DNA from: Chitinophagaceae bacterium
GTDB lineage: Bacteria; Bacteroidota; Bacteroidia; Chitinophagales; Chitinophagaceae
Length of the DNA: 64,000 nucleotides
Assembly: GCA_016699815.1 (NCBI GenBank)
Contig: CP065012.1
Coordinates: 496,001-560,000, forward strand
Direction of reading: 5' to 3'
Shown piece by piece: positions 27,253-36,872 of the stretch. The first letter of the stretch is position 1. Each line of letters starts with the position of its first letter. The position numbers and the translations under genes were made by a program. The notes under the pieces are model-generated. The model was not told the DNA's origin. It was given only the letters and a program-made list of their open reading frames with translations, and made no database searches.

Positions 27253-27834
27253 GTGGAAGTTTTTAAAAAATATCTTGAAGAAAAAGCACAGGTTACCAAT
27301 GAACAATTTCGCCATTTGGAAAAATTAGCAGGAGAAAAAAAAATTGCAAAAGGTGAATATTTACTACGGCAGGAGGAAGTTTGCGATAAAATTTATTTTG
27401 TTGAAAAAGGTTTGCTCAGGGCATATAAGGTAGATGACGGAGGTAAAGAACACATCAACCAGTTTGCCCCAGAAAATTGGTTTATTACCGACAGGAGCAG
27501 TATACTTTTTAATTTACCTTCAGAATATTTTATTGATGCATTGGAAAAAAGTGAACTAATAATTTTCGATAACGATTTTTTAATTGAAGCGTCTAATATA
27601 AGTGCAAGCTTTAGGGAATACAATAAAAATTTATTGCACAACCATATCCGCCAGCTTCAAAAAAGAATTGATTCACTGCTTGGCCTAAATGCCGAAAAAC
27701 GCTACCTCGATTTTGTGGAAACCTATTACAACCTTACTTTACGGGTGCCACAATGGATGATTGCCTCTTACCTGGGCATAAGCCCCGAAAGCCTGAGCAG
27801 GGTAAGAAAAAAACTTTCGGTAATAATAAAATAA
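27253..27834 (+). CDS. Crp/Fnr-family transcriptional regulator
   Basis: A 193-residue regulator with an N-terminal cyclic-nucleotide-binding fold (about residues 25-115; KGEYLLRQEEVCDKIYFVEK, GLLRAYK) and a C-terminal helix-turn-helix (VPQWMIASYLGISPESLSRV). It starts with GTG. The residues that bind cAMP in E. coli Crp are not recognisable, which is usual for the many Bacteroidota members of this family, so the effector is unknown. It sits between acyl-CoA dehydrogenase and a glycerophosphodiesterase; which genes it controls cannot be read from the sequence. Confidence 0.92.
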   Translation: MEVFKKYLEEKAQVTNEQFRHLEKLAGEKKIAKGEYLLRQEEVCDKIYFVEKGLLRAYKVDDGGKEHINQFAPENWFITDRSSILFNLPSEYFIDALEKSELIIFDNDFLIEASNISASFREYNKNLLHNHIRQLQKRIDSLLGLNAEKRYLDFVETYYNLTLRVPQWMIASYLGISPESLSRVRKKLSVIIK

Positions 27835-27914
27835 TAAATACTGTTTTTGCTGCAACCTTACCTTAGGAATTTTTTGCGTGTTTTTCCCTGCAAAAAACAT
27901 TTGTATTTTTAATA

Positions 27915-28841
27915 ATGAAAATAACAGTGATGAAAAATAATTTACTATTTTTTTTAATTGCATTAGCCTTTGCATGCAACAACAATAAAAAAATGACAAC
28001 AGAAAAACCAGCAAATCAACCGGAAAAATTTGACAAGCAAGGCCACCGTGGCTGCCGTGGGCTGATGCCGGAAAATACCGTGGCTGCAATGCTGTATGCA
28101 CTCAACTTAAATGTAACCACTTTAGAAATGGATGTAGTGATTAGCAAAGACAAAAAAGTAGTGCTGTCGCACGACCCTTATTTTAACCATGAAATAACCA
28201 CAAAACCCGATGGCTCATACCTAAATGAAAATGAAGAAAAAAAATACAACATTTATCAAATGATGTATACCGAAGTAAAAACTTTTGATGTAGGCATGAA
28301 GCCACACCCACGCTTTACGCAACAGCAAAAAATAAAAGCCATAAAACCACTTTTGAGCGATGTGTTTACGGCTATTAAAAACGAAATGATGGTACGCAAG
28401 CGGCCTTTTCCTTACTTTAATATAGAAACAAAATCCACGGTACAAACAGATAATATTTTTCACCCGGCGCCTGAAGAATTTGTGGAATTGCTGATGGCTG
28501 TAGTAAATGAATTTAATTTACAAGAGCAGGTAACCATTCAATCTTTTGACATACGTACACTTCAATACCTGCATAAAAAATTTCCGCAGGTAAAAACTGC
28601 CCTATTGATAGAAAGCTACGACAGGCGGAGTATAAATTTGCACATAGAACAGCTGGGTTTTACGCCTACTGTTTACAGCCCATCCTACAACCTGGTTACA
28701 AATGAATTAACCCGGCAATGCCACGAAAAAAATATGCAAATAATTCCCTGGACGGTAAATGAAAAAGAAAAAATAAAGGAATTAAAAAACATGGGTGTAG
28801 ATGGCATCATTAGCGACTATCCCAATTTATTTGATGAATAG
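27915..28841 (+). CDS. Glycerophosphodiester phosphodiesterase, probable lipoprotein
   Basis: A 308-residue GDPD-family enzyme, which splits glycerophosphodiesters to glycerol-3-phosphate and an alcohol. The N-terminus is a lipoprotein signal with lipobox LAFAC near residue 21. The catalytic motif is GHRGCRGLMPENTVAA (His and Arg), followed by LEMDVVISKDKKVVLSHDP, which supplies metal ligands and the second His. The C-terminal barrel end reads IIPWTVNEKEKIKELKNMGV then DGIISDYP. An in-frame ATG at 27930 would shorten the signal by five residues and is equally possible. It is probably periplasmic, serving phospholipid head-group scavenging. Confidence 0.92.
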   Translation: MKITVMKNNLLFFLIALAFACNNNKKMTTEKPANQPEKFDKQGHRGCRGLMPENTVAAMLYALNLNVTTLEMDVVISKDKKVVLSHDPYFNHEITTKPDGSYLNENEEKKYNIYQMMYTEVKTFDVGMKPHPRFTQQQKIKAIKPLLSDVFTAIKNEMMVRKRPFPYFNIETKSTVQTDNIFHPAPEEFVELLMAVVNEFNLQEQVTIQSFDIRTLQYLHKKFPQVKTALLIESYDRRSINLHIEQLGFTPTVYSPSYNLVTNELTRQCHEKNMQIIPWTVNEKEKIKELKNMGVDGIISDYPNLFDE

Positions 28842-29122
28842 TTTGTAGAAAAATAAAAGGCTATAGTTGAAAATTGTTTGCGCCAATTGACCCCTTTGCT
28901 TTCTTTACAATAACTTTTCCGTTTTCTTTGCATTTAATTTTTCTTTCAACAGCAAGTACAAAAAAGAAAAATGCTAAGTAATAAACATCAGCGCAATGGT
29001 TCCTATATTTTGAAACAAATTGAGTATCGCCTATCAAAGGAGTTTGTAAACTCAATGATGAAATAACCATATTTCACAGCAACATCTCCTGCAAGCAACA
29101 GAGTTTTCCCTTATGCTCACCA

Positions 29123-29884
29123 TTAGTTCAAAACATACTCACCTTTTTTGTTTACCATTATCACCGGAAGTTGTTTCTTTGTTTCAAAATAGTCGTACAC
29201 CTGCCGTATATTGGCATTAAACGATTGTAAATAATCGTTGTTTTCTATAGCTTTATTTAAATAACCAAGGGAGTTTTTTACATTGTACCTTACCGGAAAA
29301 ACATGCACAGGAATAAACTCCTGCCCTTCAGCGTTTACAGCCGAGGCGATTACAAAAACTTCTTCTATTTGAAAATCACCAATGGGAATACAGCCCGTAG
29401 AAACGCAGTTACCATGTATATAAATGGCGCTGCCCGGCCTTATGGAGTCGCTCAAAATTCTGTCTGACGCATTGGGATAATTTAACCCAAGCGATAAATG
29501 GTACACGCTGTTGGGGTTAAATTCATTGATGTAATAAAACCCCTCCGGCACCTGATAATCGCCTTCCATACGCTTGGGACCCATAGTGCCGCTTTGGATG
29601 CACACTTTATAAGTTTTAAAAAGTTGATACGGCGAAGCAAGGGAATTTTTTACCCATATCTCCAGTTGCCTGTCGTACTTAAAAGAGCGGATATACATTG
29701 CTGCAGGCGGCCAGCTAAGGTTTAATTTTTCAAATTGCTTTTGCAGGCTGTCTTCAATTTTATTTAAGGAACCCTGCTGTCGCAAAAAATTTTTTTGCGC
29801 ACCGGCCGAGGATTGGGCACATACCGGTATCACTGCTACGCAAAAGCAAAATGCCCAACCACAAAAACAAATTAAGCGTTTCAT
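29123..29884 (-). CDS. L,D-transpeptidase-domain (YkuD/YafK-like) exported protein
   Basis: A 253-residue protein with a signal peptide ending VCAQ near residue 24. The L,D-transpeptidase core is at about residues 70-205. The catalytic motif reads IHGNCVSTGCIPIGD: His, the Ser-x-Gly-Cys core and a Pro after the catalytic Cys, as in the YafK-like subgroup rather than the SxGCxR of classical enzymes. The family works on peptidoglycan stem peptides, either cross-linking or cleaving the link to outer membrane proteins. No partner gene is adjacent. Confidence 0.88.
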   Translation of the reverse strand: MKRLICFCGWAFCFCVAVIPVCAQSSAGAQKNFLRQQGSLNKIEDSLQKQFEKLNLSWPPAAMYIRSFKYDRQLEIWVKNSLASPYQLFKTYKVCIQSGTMGPKRMEGDYQVPEGFYYINEFNPNSVYHLSLGLNYPNASDRILSDSIRPGSAIYIHGNCVSTGCIPIGDFQIEEVFVIASAVNAEGQEFIPVHVFPVRYNVKNSLGYLNKAIENNDYLQSFNANIRQVYDYFETKKQLPVIMVNKKGEYVLN

Positions 29885-29988
29885 TAAAATAAAAAGGGGT
29901 TACAAAACCAAAACGTGAAAATAAGGTTTATATTCCTTTCGGCTTGTTAAAAAAAACGGCCTGCAAAAAATTATTTGTAGTAAAACTA

Positions 29989-31119
29989 TTACAAGTTGCC
30001 TCTTAGCTCCTGCTCTCTTTCCAGCGCTTCAAATAAAGCTTTAAAATTTCCCTTGCCAAAACTTTTTGCGCCCTTGCGCTGTATAATTTCAAAAAAAAGC
30101 GTGGGCCTGTCTTGCAATGGCTTAGTGAAAATTTGCAACAAATACCCTTCATCGTCCCGGTCAATCAACACACCCAGCTTACCCAGTTCTTTTAGGTCTT
30201 CGTCAATATGGCCCACTCGGTCCAGTATGGTTTCGTAATAACTGCCTGGTATGGACAAAAACTCCACTCCCCTTTTCTTAAGCTCAGTTACGGTTTCAAT
30301 TATATTACGGGAGGCAATAGCCACATGCTGTACCCCTTCGCCCAGGTAAAAATCCAGGTATTCTTCCACCTGGCTTTTCTTTTTTCCTTCTGCAGGTTCG
30401 TTAATAGGAAATTTTACAAAACCGTTTCCATTGCTCATCACCTTGCTCATCAATGCAGAATATTCGGTAGAAATATCTTTGTCATCAAAGCTTAAAATAT
30501 TTTTAAAGCCCATTACCTCTTCATAATATTTTACCCAGCGGTTCATTTGGTTCCAGCCCACATTGCCTACGCAATGATCCACATATTGCAAGCCGGCTTG
30601 CAAAGGGTTATAATCGCTTTGCCAAACTTTATAGCCAGGCATAAAAGCGCCTTTATAATTTTTTCTTTCAATAAACAGGTGCACGGTTTCGCCGTAAGTA
30701 TGTATGCCGCTCATCACCACCTCGCCTTCTTCATCTTTTAACACATAGGGCTCAGCATAACTTTTTCCGCCACGCTTTGTGGTTTGCTCCCAGGCATCTT
30801 TGGCATCTTCTACTTTTAATGCTAAAAACTTTACGCCATCACCATGCTGGGTAATATGCTCCGCAATTGGGTTGCCGGGTTTAAGTGGAGTAGTTAATAC
30901 AAAGGTAAGTTTATTTTGCCTTATCGCATAGCTCACTATATCTTTTCGGCCCGTTTCTGGCCCGGCATAAGCCAGCGATTGAAACCCGAATGCCGTTTTA
31001 TAAAAATGTGCCGCCTGCTTGGCATTGCCCACATAAAACTCCACATAATCAGTTCCCTGCAAAGGCAAAAAATCTTCGGCAGTTGTGGCATTATTGGAAG
31101 CTAAAACCTGCGTATTCAT
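29989..31119 (-). CDS. hppD: 4-hydroxyphenylpyruvate dioxygenase
   Basis: A 376-residue non-heme iron dioxygenase that turns 4-hydroxyphenylpyruvate into homogentisate in tyrosine breakdown. The three iron ligands are visible: His in YVDHCVGNV, His in GVQHVAIAS, and Glu in LFFEIIQRKG. The C-terminal helix GKGNFKALFEALEREQ closes the active site and is intact. No homogentisate dioxygenase or fumarylacetoacetase gene is next to it. The 325-base gap upstream is shared with lpd, which is read divergently. Confidence 0.96.
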   Translation of the reverse strand: MNTQVLASNNATTAEDFLPLQGTDYVEFYVGNAKQAAHFYKTAFGFQSLAYAGPETGRKDIVSYAIRQNKLTFVLTTPLKPGNPIAEHITQHGDGVKFLALKVEDAKDAWEQTTKRGGKSYAEPYVLKDEEGEVVMSGIHTYGETVHLFIERKNYKGAFMPGYKVWQSDYNPLQAGLQYVDHCVGNVGWNQMNRWVKYYEEVMGFKNILSFDDKDISTEYSALMSKVMSNGNGFVKFPINEPAEGKKKSQVEEYLDFYLGEGVQHVAIASRNIIETVTELKKRGVEFLSIPGSYYETILDRVGHIDEDLKELGKLGVLIDRDDEGYLLQIFTKPLQDRPTLFFEIIQRKGAKSFGKGNFKALFEALEREQELRGNL

Positions 31120-31444
31120 ATTGTAAAATTTTAATTTTTAATTTAACCGGCATAGGTAAAAAATGCAGCAGTGGTTGTGTCACTCACTTGTACATTTGTA
31201 CATTGCTGAACAATTATCCACACACACAGGGAAATTAAGTTTAAAACAATATTCCATTGATGTGGCACCGGCGTCAAAGTTACAAAAGAAATTATTGTTT
31301 TACCCCTTTAAAAAGCATAAAAAACAACCGGCAAAAATGACATTTTCATAAATACAGCATTTAATCACCATAGAAAATATCTTTTTGGCAACTGCTACTT
31401 ACAGGCTAACTTTGCCCCACTTTCAACGTAAATAAATTTATATT
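31120..31444. promoter_or_regulatory. Divergent control region between hppD and lpd
   Basis: This 325-base stretch holds no gene. Toward lpd it has a good promoter at 31385-31414. Toward hppD, a near-match to TAnnTTTG (TACCTATG on the minus strand, 31151-31158) lies about 32 bases before the start. Some 30 bases further from the start are two adjacent TGTACATT copies (31189-31204). The rest is AT-rich and I see nothing in it. Confidence 0.5.
31385..31414 (+). promoter_or_regulatory. Promoter of lpd
   Basis: TTGG at 31385-31388, an 18-base spacer, and TAACTTTG at 31407-31414 match both parts of the Bacteroidota housekeeping promoter (TTTG/TTGG, then TAnnTTTG). The element ends 30 bases upstream of the lpd ATG. 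Confidence 0.65.
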
Positions 31445-32833
31445 ATGGCATATGATGTAATAGTTTTAGGCAGCGGCCCGGGCGGATATCCTGCGGCAAT
31501 ACGGAGCAGCCAGTTAGGTAAAAAAGTGGCAATTGTAGAAAAAGAAAGCTTAGGCGGTATTTGCCTCAACTGGGGTTGTATTCCTACCAAAGCCTTATTA
31601 AAAAGCGCCCAGGTTTTTGAATATGCAAAACATGCCGCAGATTATGGCATACAAGTAAACAACCCTACCAGTAATTTTGATGCAGTAATTAAACGCAGCC
31701 GTGGCGTAGCCGATAAAATGAGTAAAGGCGTTCAGTTTTTGATGAAGAAAAACAAAATTGATGTGGTAATGGGAACGGGTAAATTAATATCTCCCACAAA
31801 ACTGGAAGTAACCGCAGCAGATGGCAGCAAGCAAACCCTCGAAGCAAAAAATATAATTATTGCTACCGGTGCACGCAGCAGGCAGCTGCCCAGTATGCCT
31901 ATTGACGGTAAAAAAATAATTGGATACAGAGAAGCATTAGTGCTACCCACGCAACCCAAAAGCATGATAGTATGCGGAAGCGGCGCTATAGGCAGTGAAT
32001 TTGCCTATTTCTACAACAGCCTTGGCTGCAAAATAACCATAGTGGAATTTATGCCAAAAATTGTACCGGTAGAAGATGATGATGTGAGCAAGGAACTGGA
32101 GAAACAATTTAAAAAACAAGGCATTAATATTATGGTAAACAGTGAGGTTACCAAAGTAGATACTTCGGGCAGTGGCGTAAAAGCTACCGTAAAAACAGCA
32201 ACCGGCGAACAGGTACTTGAAGCCGATATTTTATTGAGCGCCGTAGGTATTGTGGCCAATATAGAAGGCCTGGGCCTTGAAGCGCTGGGTGTAAAAACTG
32301 AAAAAGGAAAAATATTAGTAGATGCCAACCAAATGACCAATATTGCAGGCTTGTATGCCATTGGAGATTGCACACCCGGCCAGGCACTGGCACATGTGGC
32401 ATCAAAAGAAGGTATAAATGCAGCAGAGCATTTAAGCGGCCATAAAGTAACAGCAATGGATTACAATAATATACCCGGCTGTACCTATTGCCTGCCCGAA
32501 GTTGCCTCTGTAGGTTATACCGAAAAAGCAGCAAAAGATGCCGGCTACGAAGTAAAAGTTGGTAAATTTCCTTTTGTTGCCAGCGGCAAAGCTACTGCTG
32601 CAGGAGCTACCGATGGCTTTGTAAAAGTTATATACGATGCCAAATATGGCGAGTTTTTGGGTTGCCACATGATTGGTATGAACGTAACCGAAATGATAGC
32701 AGAAGCAGTAGTGGCACGCAAACTGGAAACTACAGCACACGAAATTTTAAATGCCGTTCATCCCCACCCAACCATGAGTGAGGCCATTAAAGAAGCAACC
32801 GCCGTAGCTTATGGCGAAGCCACCGATATTTAA
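31445..32833 (+). CDS. lpd: Dihydrolipoyl dehydrogenase
   Basis: A 462-residue FAD disulfide oxidoreductase, the E3 subunit of 2-oxoacid dehydrogenase complexes and of the glycine cleavage system. The FAD site is VLGSGPGGYPAAIRS, the redox-active pair is in GGICLNWGCIPTKALLKSA, the NAD site is CGSGAIGSEFAYFY, and the C-terminal active-site signature is AVHPHPTMSEAIKEA (His and Glu). FAD-binding GLYAIGDCTPG is also present. It has its own promoter and terminator, so it is a single-gene transcript. lipA, needed for the lipoyl substrate, lies at 57.8 kb. Confidence 0.96.
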   Translation: MAYDVIVLGSGPGGYPAAIRSSQLGKKVAIVEKESLGGICLNWGCIPTKALLKSAQVFEYAKHAADYGIQVNNPTSNFDAVIKRSRGVADKMSKGVQFLMKKNKIDVVMGTGKLISPTKLEVTAADGSKQTLEAKNIIIATGARSRQLPSMPIDGKKIIGYREALVLPTQPKSMIVCGSGAIGSEFAYFYNSLGCKITIVEFMPKIVPVEDDDVSKELEKQFKKQGINIMVNSEVTKVDTSGSGVKATVKTATGEQVLEADILLSAVGIVANIEGLGLEALGVKTEKGKILVDANQMTNIAGLYAIGDCTPGQALAHVASKEGINAAEHLSGHKVTAMDYNNIPGCTYCLPEVASVGYTEKAAKDAGYEVKVGKFPFVASGKATAAGATDGFVKVIYDAKYGEFLGCHMIGMNVTEMIAEAVVARKLETTAHEILNAVHPHPTMSEAIKEATAVAYGEATDI

Positions 32834-32861
32834 TGTAAAATTATACTGTTTCTAAAGTTAT

Positions 32862-32888
32862 AAAGCCCGTATTTCTTAACGGGCTTTT
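32862..32888 (+). terminator. Rho-independent terminator of lpd
   Basis: A 9-bp inverted repeat (AAAGCCCGT at 32862-32870, ACGGGCTTT at 32879-32887) with an 8-base loop, followed by a short T-rich tail. It lies 28 bases after the lpd stop. Confidence 0.85.
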
Positions 32889-32898
32889 ATATTTATGC

Positions 32899-32906
32899 TA
32901 CCTTTG
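32899..32906 (+). promoter_or_regulatory. Promoter -7 element of the ALDH7 gene
   Basis: TACCTTTG fits TAnnTTTG and lies 20 bases upstream of the ATG at 32927, immediately after the lpd terminator. Confidence 0.5.
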
Positions 32907-32926
32907 CAGGGTAAAAAAATATAGTT

Positions 32927-34451
32927 ATGGATTTTTTGAAAAAACTAAAAATAAAAGCCGAAAACAGTGGCGTAAGCACCGGAGAAAACTGGCTAAAATC
33001 AAAAGGCAAAAAAATTGTTTCTTACTCACCCGTAAATGGCAAAGCCATTGCAGCTTTTACCACTACAGATGAAAAAAGCTATGAAGCCGTTGTAAAAAAA
33101 GCCCAGGCAGCATTTGAAGAATGGCGGCATTGGCCTGCGCCAAAACGTGGTGAAGTGGTGCGCCAAATTGGTGAAGAGCTTAGAAAATATAAAGAAGATT
33201 TAGGTAAGCTGGTAAGTTACGAAATGGGCAAAAGCCTGCAGGAAGGCATGGGAGAAGTGCAGGAGATGATAGACATCTGCGATTTTGCTGTGGGCCTCAG
33301 CCGGCAGTTGCATGGCCACACCATGCACAGCGAAAGGCCGGGCCACCGTATGTATGAACAATATCACCCCTTGGGCATTGTAGGCATTATAAGCGCTTTT
33401 AATTTTCCCGTGGCAGTATGGAGCTGGAACAGTATGCTGGCCTGGGTTTGCGGCAATGTATGCATTTGGAAACCCAGCGAAAAAAACCAATTTATGCGCC
33501 ATTGCCTGCCAAAATATTATTCAGTCGGTGCTCAAAAAAAATAATGTACCCGAAGGCGTAAGCGGCATTATTTCCGGAGCCAGGGAAGTAGGAGAATGGA
33601 TGAGCGCCGATACAAGAATTGCCCTTGTTTCTGCAACCGGCAGCACCGCAATGGGTAAAGCTGTAGGCGCAACAGTTGCAAAAAGGCTGGGCAAAAGCCT
33701 GCTGGAACTTGGTGGCAACAATGCCATTATAGTTACTGAAAATGCCGACCTCGGCATTGCCATTACTGCTTCAGTTTTTGGCGCCGTGGGTACAGCCGGG
33801 CAGCGCTGCACTACTACTCGCCGCCTCATTATTCATGAAAAAATTTACAACAAATTTAAAACCATGCTGGTAAATGCTTACAGCCAGTTAAAAATTGGCA
33901 ACCCACTCGATCAAAAAAACCATGTAGGCCCACTTATAGATACCAATGCCGTAAAAGCTTATGTAGCAAGTATTGAAAAATGTAAAAAAGAAGGCGGCAA
34001 TTTTATTGCAAATGGCGCAGTACTTAAAGGCAAAGGATACGAAAGCGGCTGCTATGTAAAACCTTGTATTGCCGAAGCCAAAAACCATTTTGAGATTGTA
34101 CAGCAGGAAACCTTTGCACCTATTTTGTACCTTATGAAATATAAAACCATGGATGAAGCTATTGCGCTGCAAAACGGCGTTCCACAAGGTTTATCTTCTT
34201 CCATTATTACCAGCAATTTAAGGCAATCAGAAAAATTTCTATCGCATAGCGGCAGCGACTGTGGCATTGCCAATGTAAATATTGGTACCAGCGGCGCCGA
34301 AATTGGTGGCGCTTTTGGCGGCGAAAAAGAAACCGGCGGCGGCAGGGAAAGCGGCAGCGATGCCTGGAAAGCTTATATGAGAAGGCAAACCAATACCATC
34401 AATTATACCGATAAGCTTCCACTGGCCCAGGGCATTAAGTTTGATTTATAA
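32927..34451 (+). CDS. ALDH7-type aldehyde dehydrogenase, alpha-aminoadipate semialdehyde dehydrogenase (one frame break)
   Basis: About 508 residues when joined. It closely follows the antiquitin (ALDH7) pattern: LGIVGIISAFNFPVAVWSWN, LLELGGNNAIIVTENADLG, the catalytic Cys in GTAGQRCTTTRRLIIHE, QGLSSSIITSNL, and the ALDH7 end GGAFGGEKETGGGRESGSDA, then WKAYMRR and LPLAQGIKF. This group oxidises alpha-aminoadipate semialdehyde or piperideine-6-carboxylate in lysine breakdown. The frame breaks in the A7 run at 33480-33486: removing one A joins KPSEK to TNLCAIACQNII. The literal first half ends in unrelated residues (MRHCLPKYYSVGAQKK). No other lysine-degradation gene is nearby. Confidence 0.92.
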
Positions 34452-34543
34452 CTTAATTTAATAAAAAATTATATTAAAATATAAGAATGGTACATAAATA
34501 TATCATGGCTTTTCTATTTTCGAACAAATAATAACCATATAAA

Positions 34544-36231
34544 ATGATGAAGAAATTAATGCTGCTCTCCCTGCAAATGATGTTCTTTACTTTTTTTGCA
34601 TTTGCGCAGACCAGGGAAGCTGCCCCACTGCAAAAAGATACGGTTCCCAACAACTGGTATCAACTGGATCCTGCAACATCAGGCTTCCAGGGTGTAAGTA
34701 TAGATAAAGCTTACAGTTTTTTAAAAAGCACAAAACTTAAAAGTAAAAAAGTAATTGTGGCTGTAATAGACAGCGGCATTGATACCACACATGAAGACCT
34801 TAAACCCGTACTTTGGACAAACCCCGGCGAAATTGCCGGAAACGGTATAGATGACGATAAGAACGGTTACGTTGATGACGTACATGGCTGGAATTTTTAG
34901 GTGGTAAAGATGGCCGTAATGTAAAAGACGACAGCTATGAAGCCTCAAGAGTTTATCACCTGCTTAAAGCCAAATATGGCGATAAAACAATTGACGTTGC
35001 AACTTTATCTGCAGATGATAAAGCAGAATATGAAACTTATTTAAGGGCTAAAGAAAGTGTTACCAAAGATGTAAATGAAAATGAAATAGCGTTTATGAAA
35101 CAAATCCGCACGCCGCTTTTACAGGGCGATTCGGTAATTCGTAAAGAACTGGGCAAAGAAGTGTACACCTGCAACGATTTAAAAAATTATAAAACAACCA
35201 ATAAAGCGGCTTTACAAACCAGGTCAATGCTCATGGGGCTTTGCGGCGCAAATAAAAGCGATGACTTAAGCAACGAAATGGTTTTAGATGACCTCAATGC
35301 ACAAATACGAAAAGGAGATGAAGTAAATACTGCACCTCCTGCTTACCGTGGCGATATTGTAAAAGATAACGAAAACGATATTAACGACCGCTTTTATGGC
35401 AACAACGATTTAATGGCCAGCACGCCGTTTCACGGTAGCTTTTGCGCCGGCATTATTGCAGCAGCGCATAATAATAACGATAAATTAAACGGCATTGCCG
35501 ATAATGTAGAAATAATGGCCATAAGGGCCGTACCCAATGGCGATGAGCACGATAAAGATATTGCCTTAGCCATAAAATATGCGGTAGATAACGGCGCCAA
35601 AGTAATTAATATGAGTTTTGGAAAAAGTTTTTCACCACAAAAAAAATGGGTAGATGATGCCATACGTTATGCCAACAGCAAAGGCGTATTGCTGGTACAT
35701 GCAGCCGGAAACGACAGTAAAAATATTGATACCGAAAATAATTTTCCTAACCCTGTTTATGCCGATAATAGCGGCAGGGCCGAAAATTATATTTCCGTAG
35801 GCGCAAGCGGCGATAAAAAAGTCCGGTGGGCTTATCGCTTCCTTTAGCAATTATGGAAAAAAAAGAAGTGGATGTGTTTGCTCCCGGTGTACAAATTTTT
35901 CTACAACCCCTTTTAACAACAGCTATGGAAAATCGCAGGGTACCAGCTTTGCAGCACCAATTGTTACAGGTATTGCTGCATTAATACTGGAATACTACCC
36001 TTCACTATCGCCGTTGCAGGTAAAAGCCGCAATAGAAAATTCAGTAGCGCCCATTAAGGAAAAAGTAAAAAACCCCGAAACCGGCGAAATGGTGGAAATG
36101 GAAACCTTAAGCCGTACGGGTGGAGTGGTAAATGCTTATACGGCAGTAAAAATGCTTCGGAAATGGCGGCAACTCCTAACCCCCAATTTAAATTGCCCAA
36201 GTCAACAATAAAGAAAAATAAGAAAGGATAA
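34544..36231 (+). CDS. Secreted S8 (subtilisin-family) serine peptidase, with five frame breaks
   Basis: About 560 residues when joined. The signal peptide ends FAFAQ near residue 22. The catalytic triad is complete once frames are joined: Asp in VIAVIDSGID-like VAVIDSGIDTTHEDL, His in PFHGSFCAGIIAA, and Ser in GTSFAAPIVTG. Asp and His are about 220 residues apart, against about 32 in subtilisin, so an insertion of about 190 residues sits between them. Breaks: T5 near 34895 (one base short), A6 near 35815-35820 (one extra), A8 near 35857-35864 (one extra), T5 near 35906-35910 (one short), and a missing G near 36153. Each correction restores expected family sequence (GWNFLGGKD, DKKSGGLIASFSNYG, VQIFSTTPFNNSYGK, KMASEMAATPNPQF). 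It is either a noisy consensus or a decaying gene. Confidence 0.82.
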
Positions 36232-36251
36232 CCCTTACCCTTTTCTTAACG

Positions 36252-36290
36252 ATAAGCCTTCTCCTTTAACAGAGAAGGCTTATTTTTATA
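36252..36290 (+). terminator. Rho-independent terminator of the S8 peptidase gene
   Basis: A 12-bp inverted repeat (ATAAGCCTTCTC at 36252-36263, GAGAAGGCTTAT at 36272-36283) followed by a T-rich tail. It lies 20 bases after the reconstructed stop. Confidence 0.88.
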
Positions 36291-36301
36291 AAAACAATTT
36301 T

Positions 36302-36817
36302 ATGCCAAGGCCAGCTAAAAGTTCTTATCCCGTTTATTTTGATACTTATGTTAACACTGTAGCAGAAAATGATTTAATAGAGGCATTGAATAACCAACAA
36401 CCTGTTATTACATCTTTTTTTTCTGCGCTGCCAAAAGATAAACATGAATTTGCTTATGCCAGCGGCAAATGGACCATAAAAGAAGTTTTGCAACACCTTA
36501 TAGATTGTGAACGCATATTTACTTACCGGGCTTTATGCTTTGCCCGAAAAGAACAACAGGATTTACTTTCATTTGAAGAAAATAATTATGCGGCAAACAG
36601 TATGGCCAATGCAAGGAACTGGCAGGAACTGTGTGATGAATTTAATGCTGTAAGGAGAAGCACTTTATTATTGTTCAAAGGGTTTACCAGGCAACAGCTT
36701 GAAAGCAGTGGCAGCGCAAATAACAAACAAGTTTCGGTATTGGCTCTGGGTTTTATTATTGCCGGCCATGTAAATCATCATAAAAAAATAATTGAAGAAA
36801 GATATTTACAAAGTTAG
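36302..36817 (+). CDS. DinB-family protein (probable metal-dependent enzyme)
   Basis: A 171-residue four-helix-bundle protein of the DinB/YfiT superfamily, which includes thiol-dependent transferases and many uncharacterised members. The three metal-ligand histidines are at the expected places: one in VLQHLIDCERIF (helix 2), two in GHVNHHKKIIEERY (helix 4). The tryptophan motif GKWTIKEVLQHL is typical. It is transcribed between two terminators and so appears monocistronic. Substrate unknown. Confidence 0.88.
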   Translation: MPRPAKSSYPVYFDTYVNTVAENDLIEALNNQQPVITSFFSALPKDKHEFAYASGKWTIKEVLQHLIDCERIFTYRALCFARKEQQDLLSFEENNYAANSMANARNWQELCDEFNAVRRSTLLLFKGFTRQQLESSGSANNKQVSVLALGFIIAGHVNHHKKIIEERYLQS

Positions 36818-36824
36818 TACCAAT

Positions 36825-36853
36825 AAAAAAAGCCGGAATTATCCGGCCTTTTT
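36825..36853. terminator. Bidirectional terminator between the DinB gene and the C-terminal processing protease gene
   Basis: A GCCGGA/TCCGGC stem with an ATTA loop has an A run on its left and a T run on its right, with one bulged C. It therefore can end transcripts arriving from both converging genes. Confidence 0.75.
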
Positions 36854-36872
36854 ATAGCGTATATTTTAAAAA

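Noticed and set aside
28842..29122. A 69-residue minus-strand frame (28861-29070) in the 281-base gap between the glycerophosphodiesterase and L,D-transpeptidase genes
   Set aside because: It has low complexity, no recognisable motif and an unusual composition. I see nothing else in the gap.
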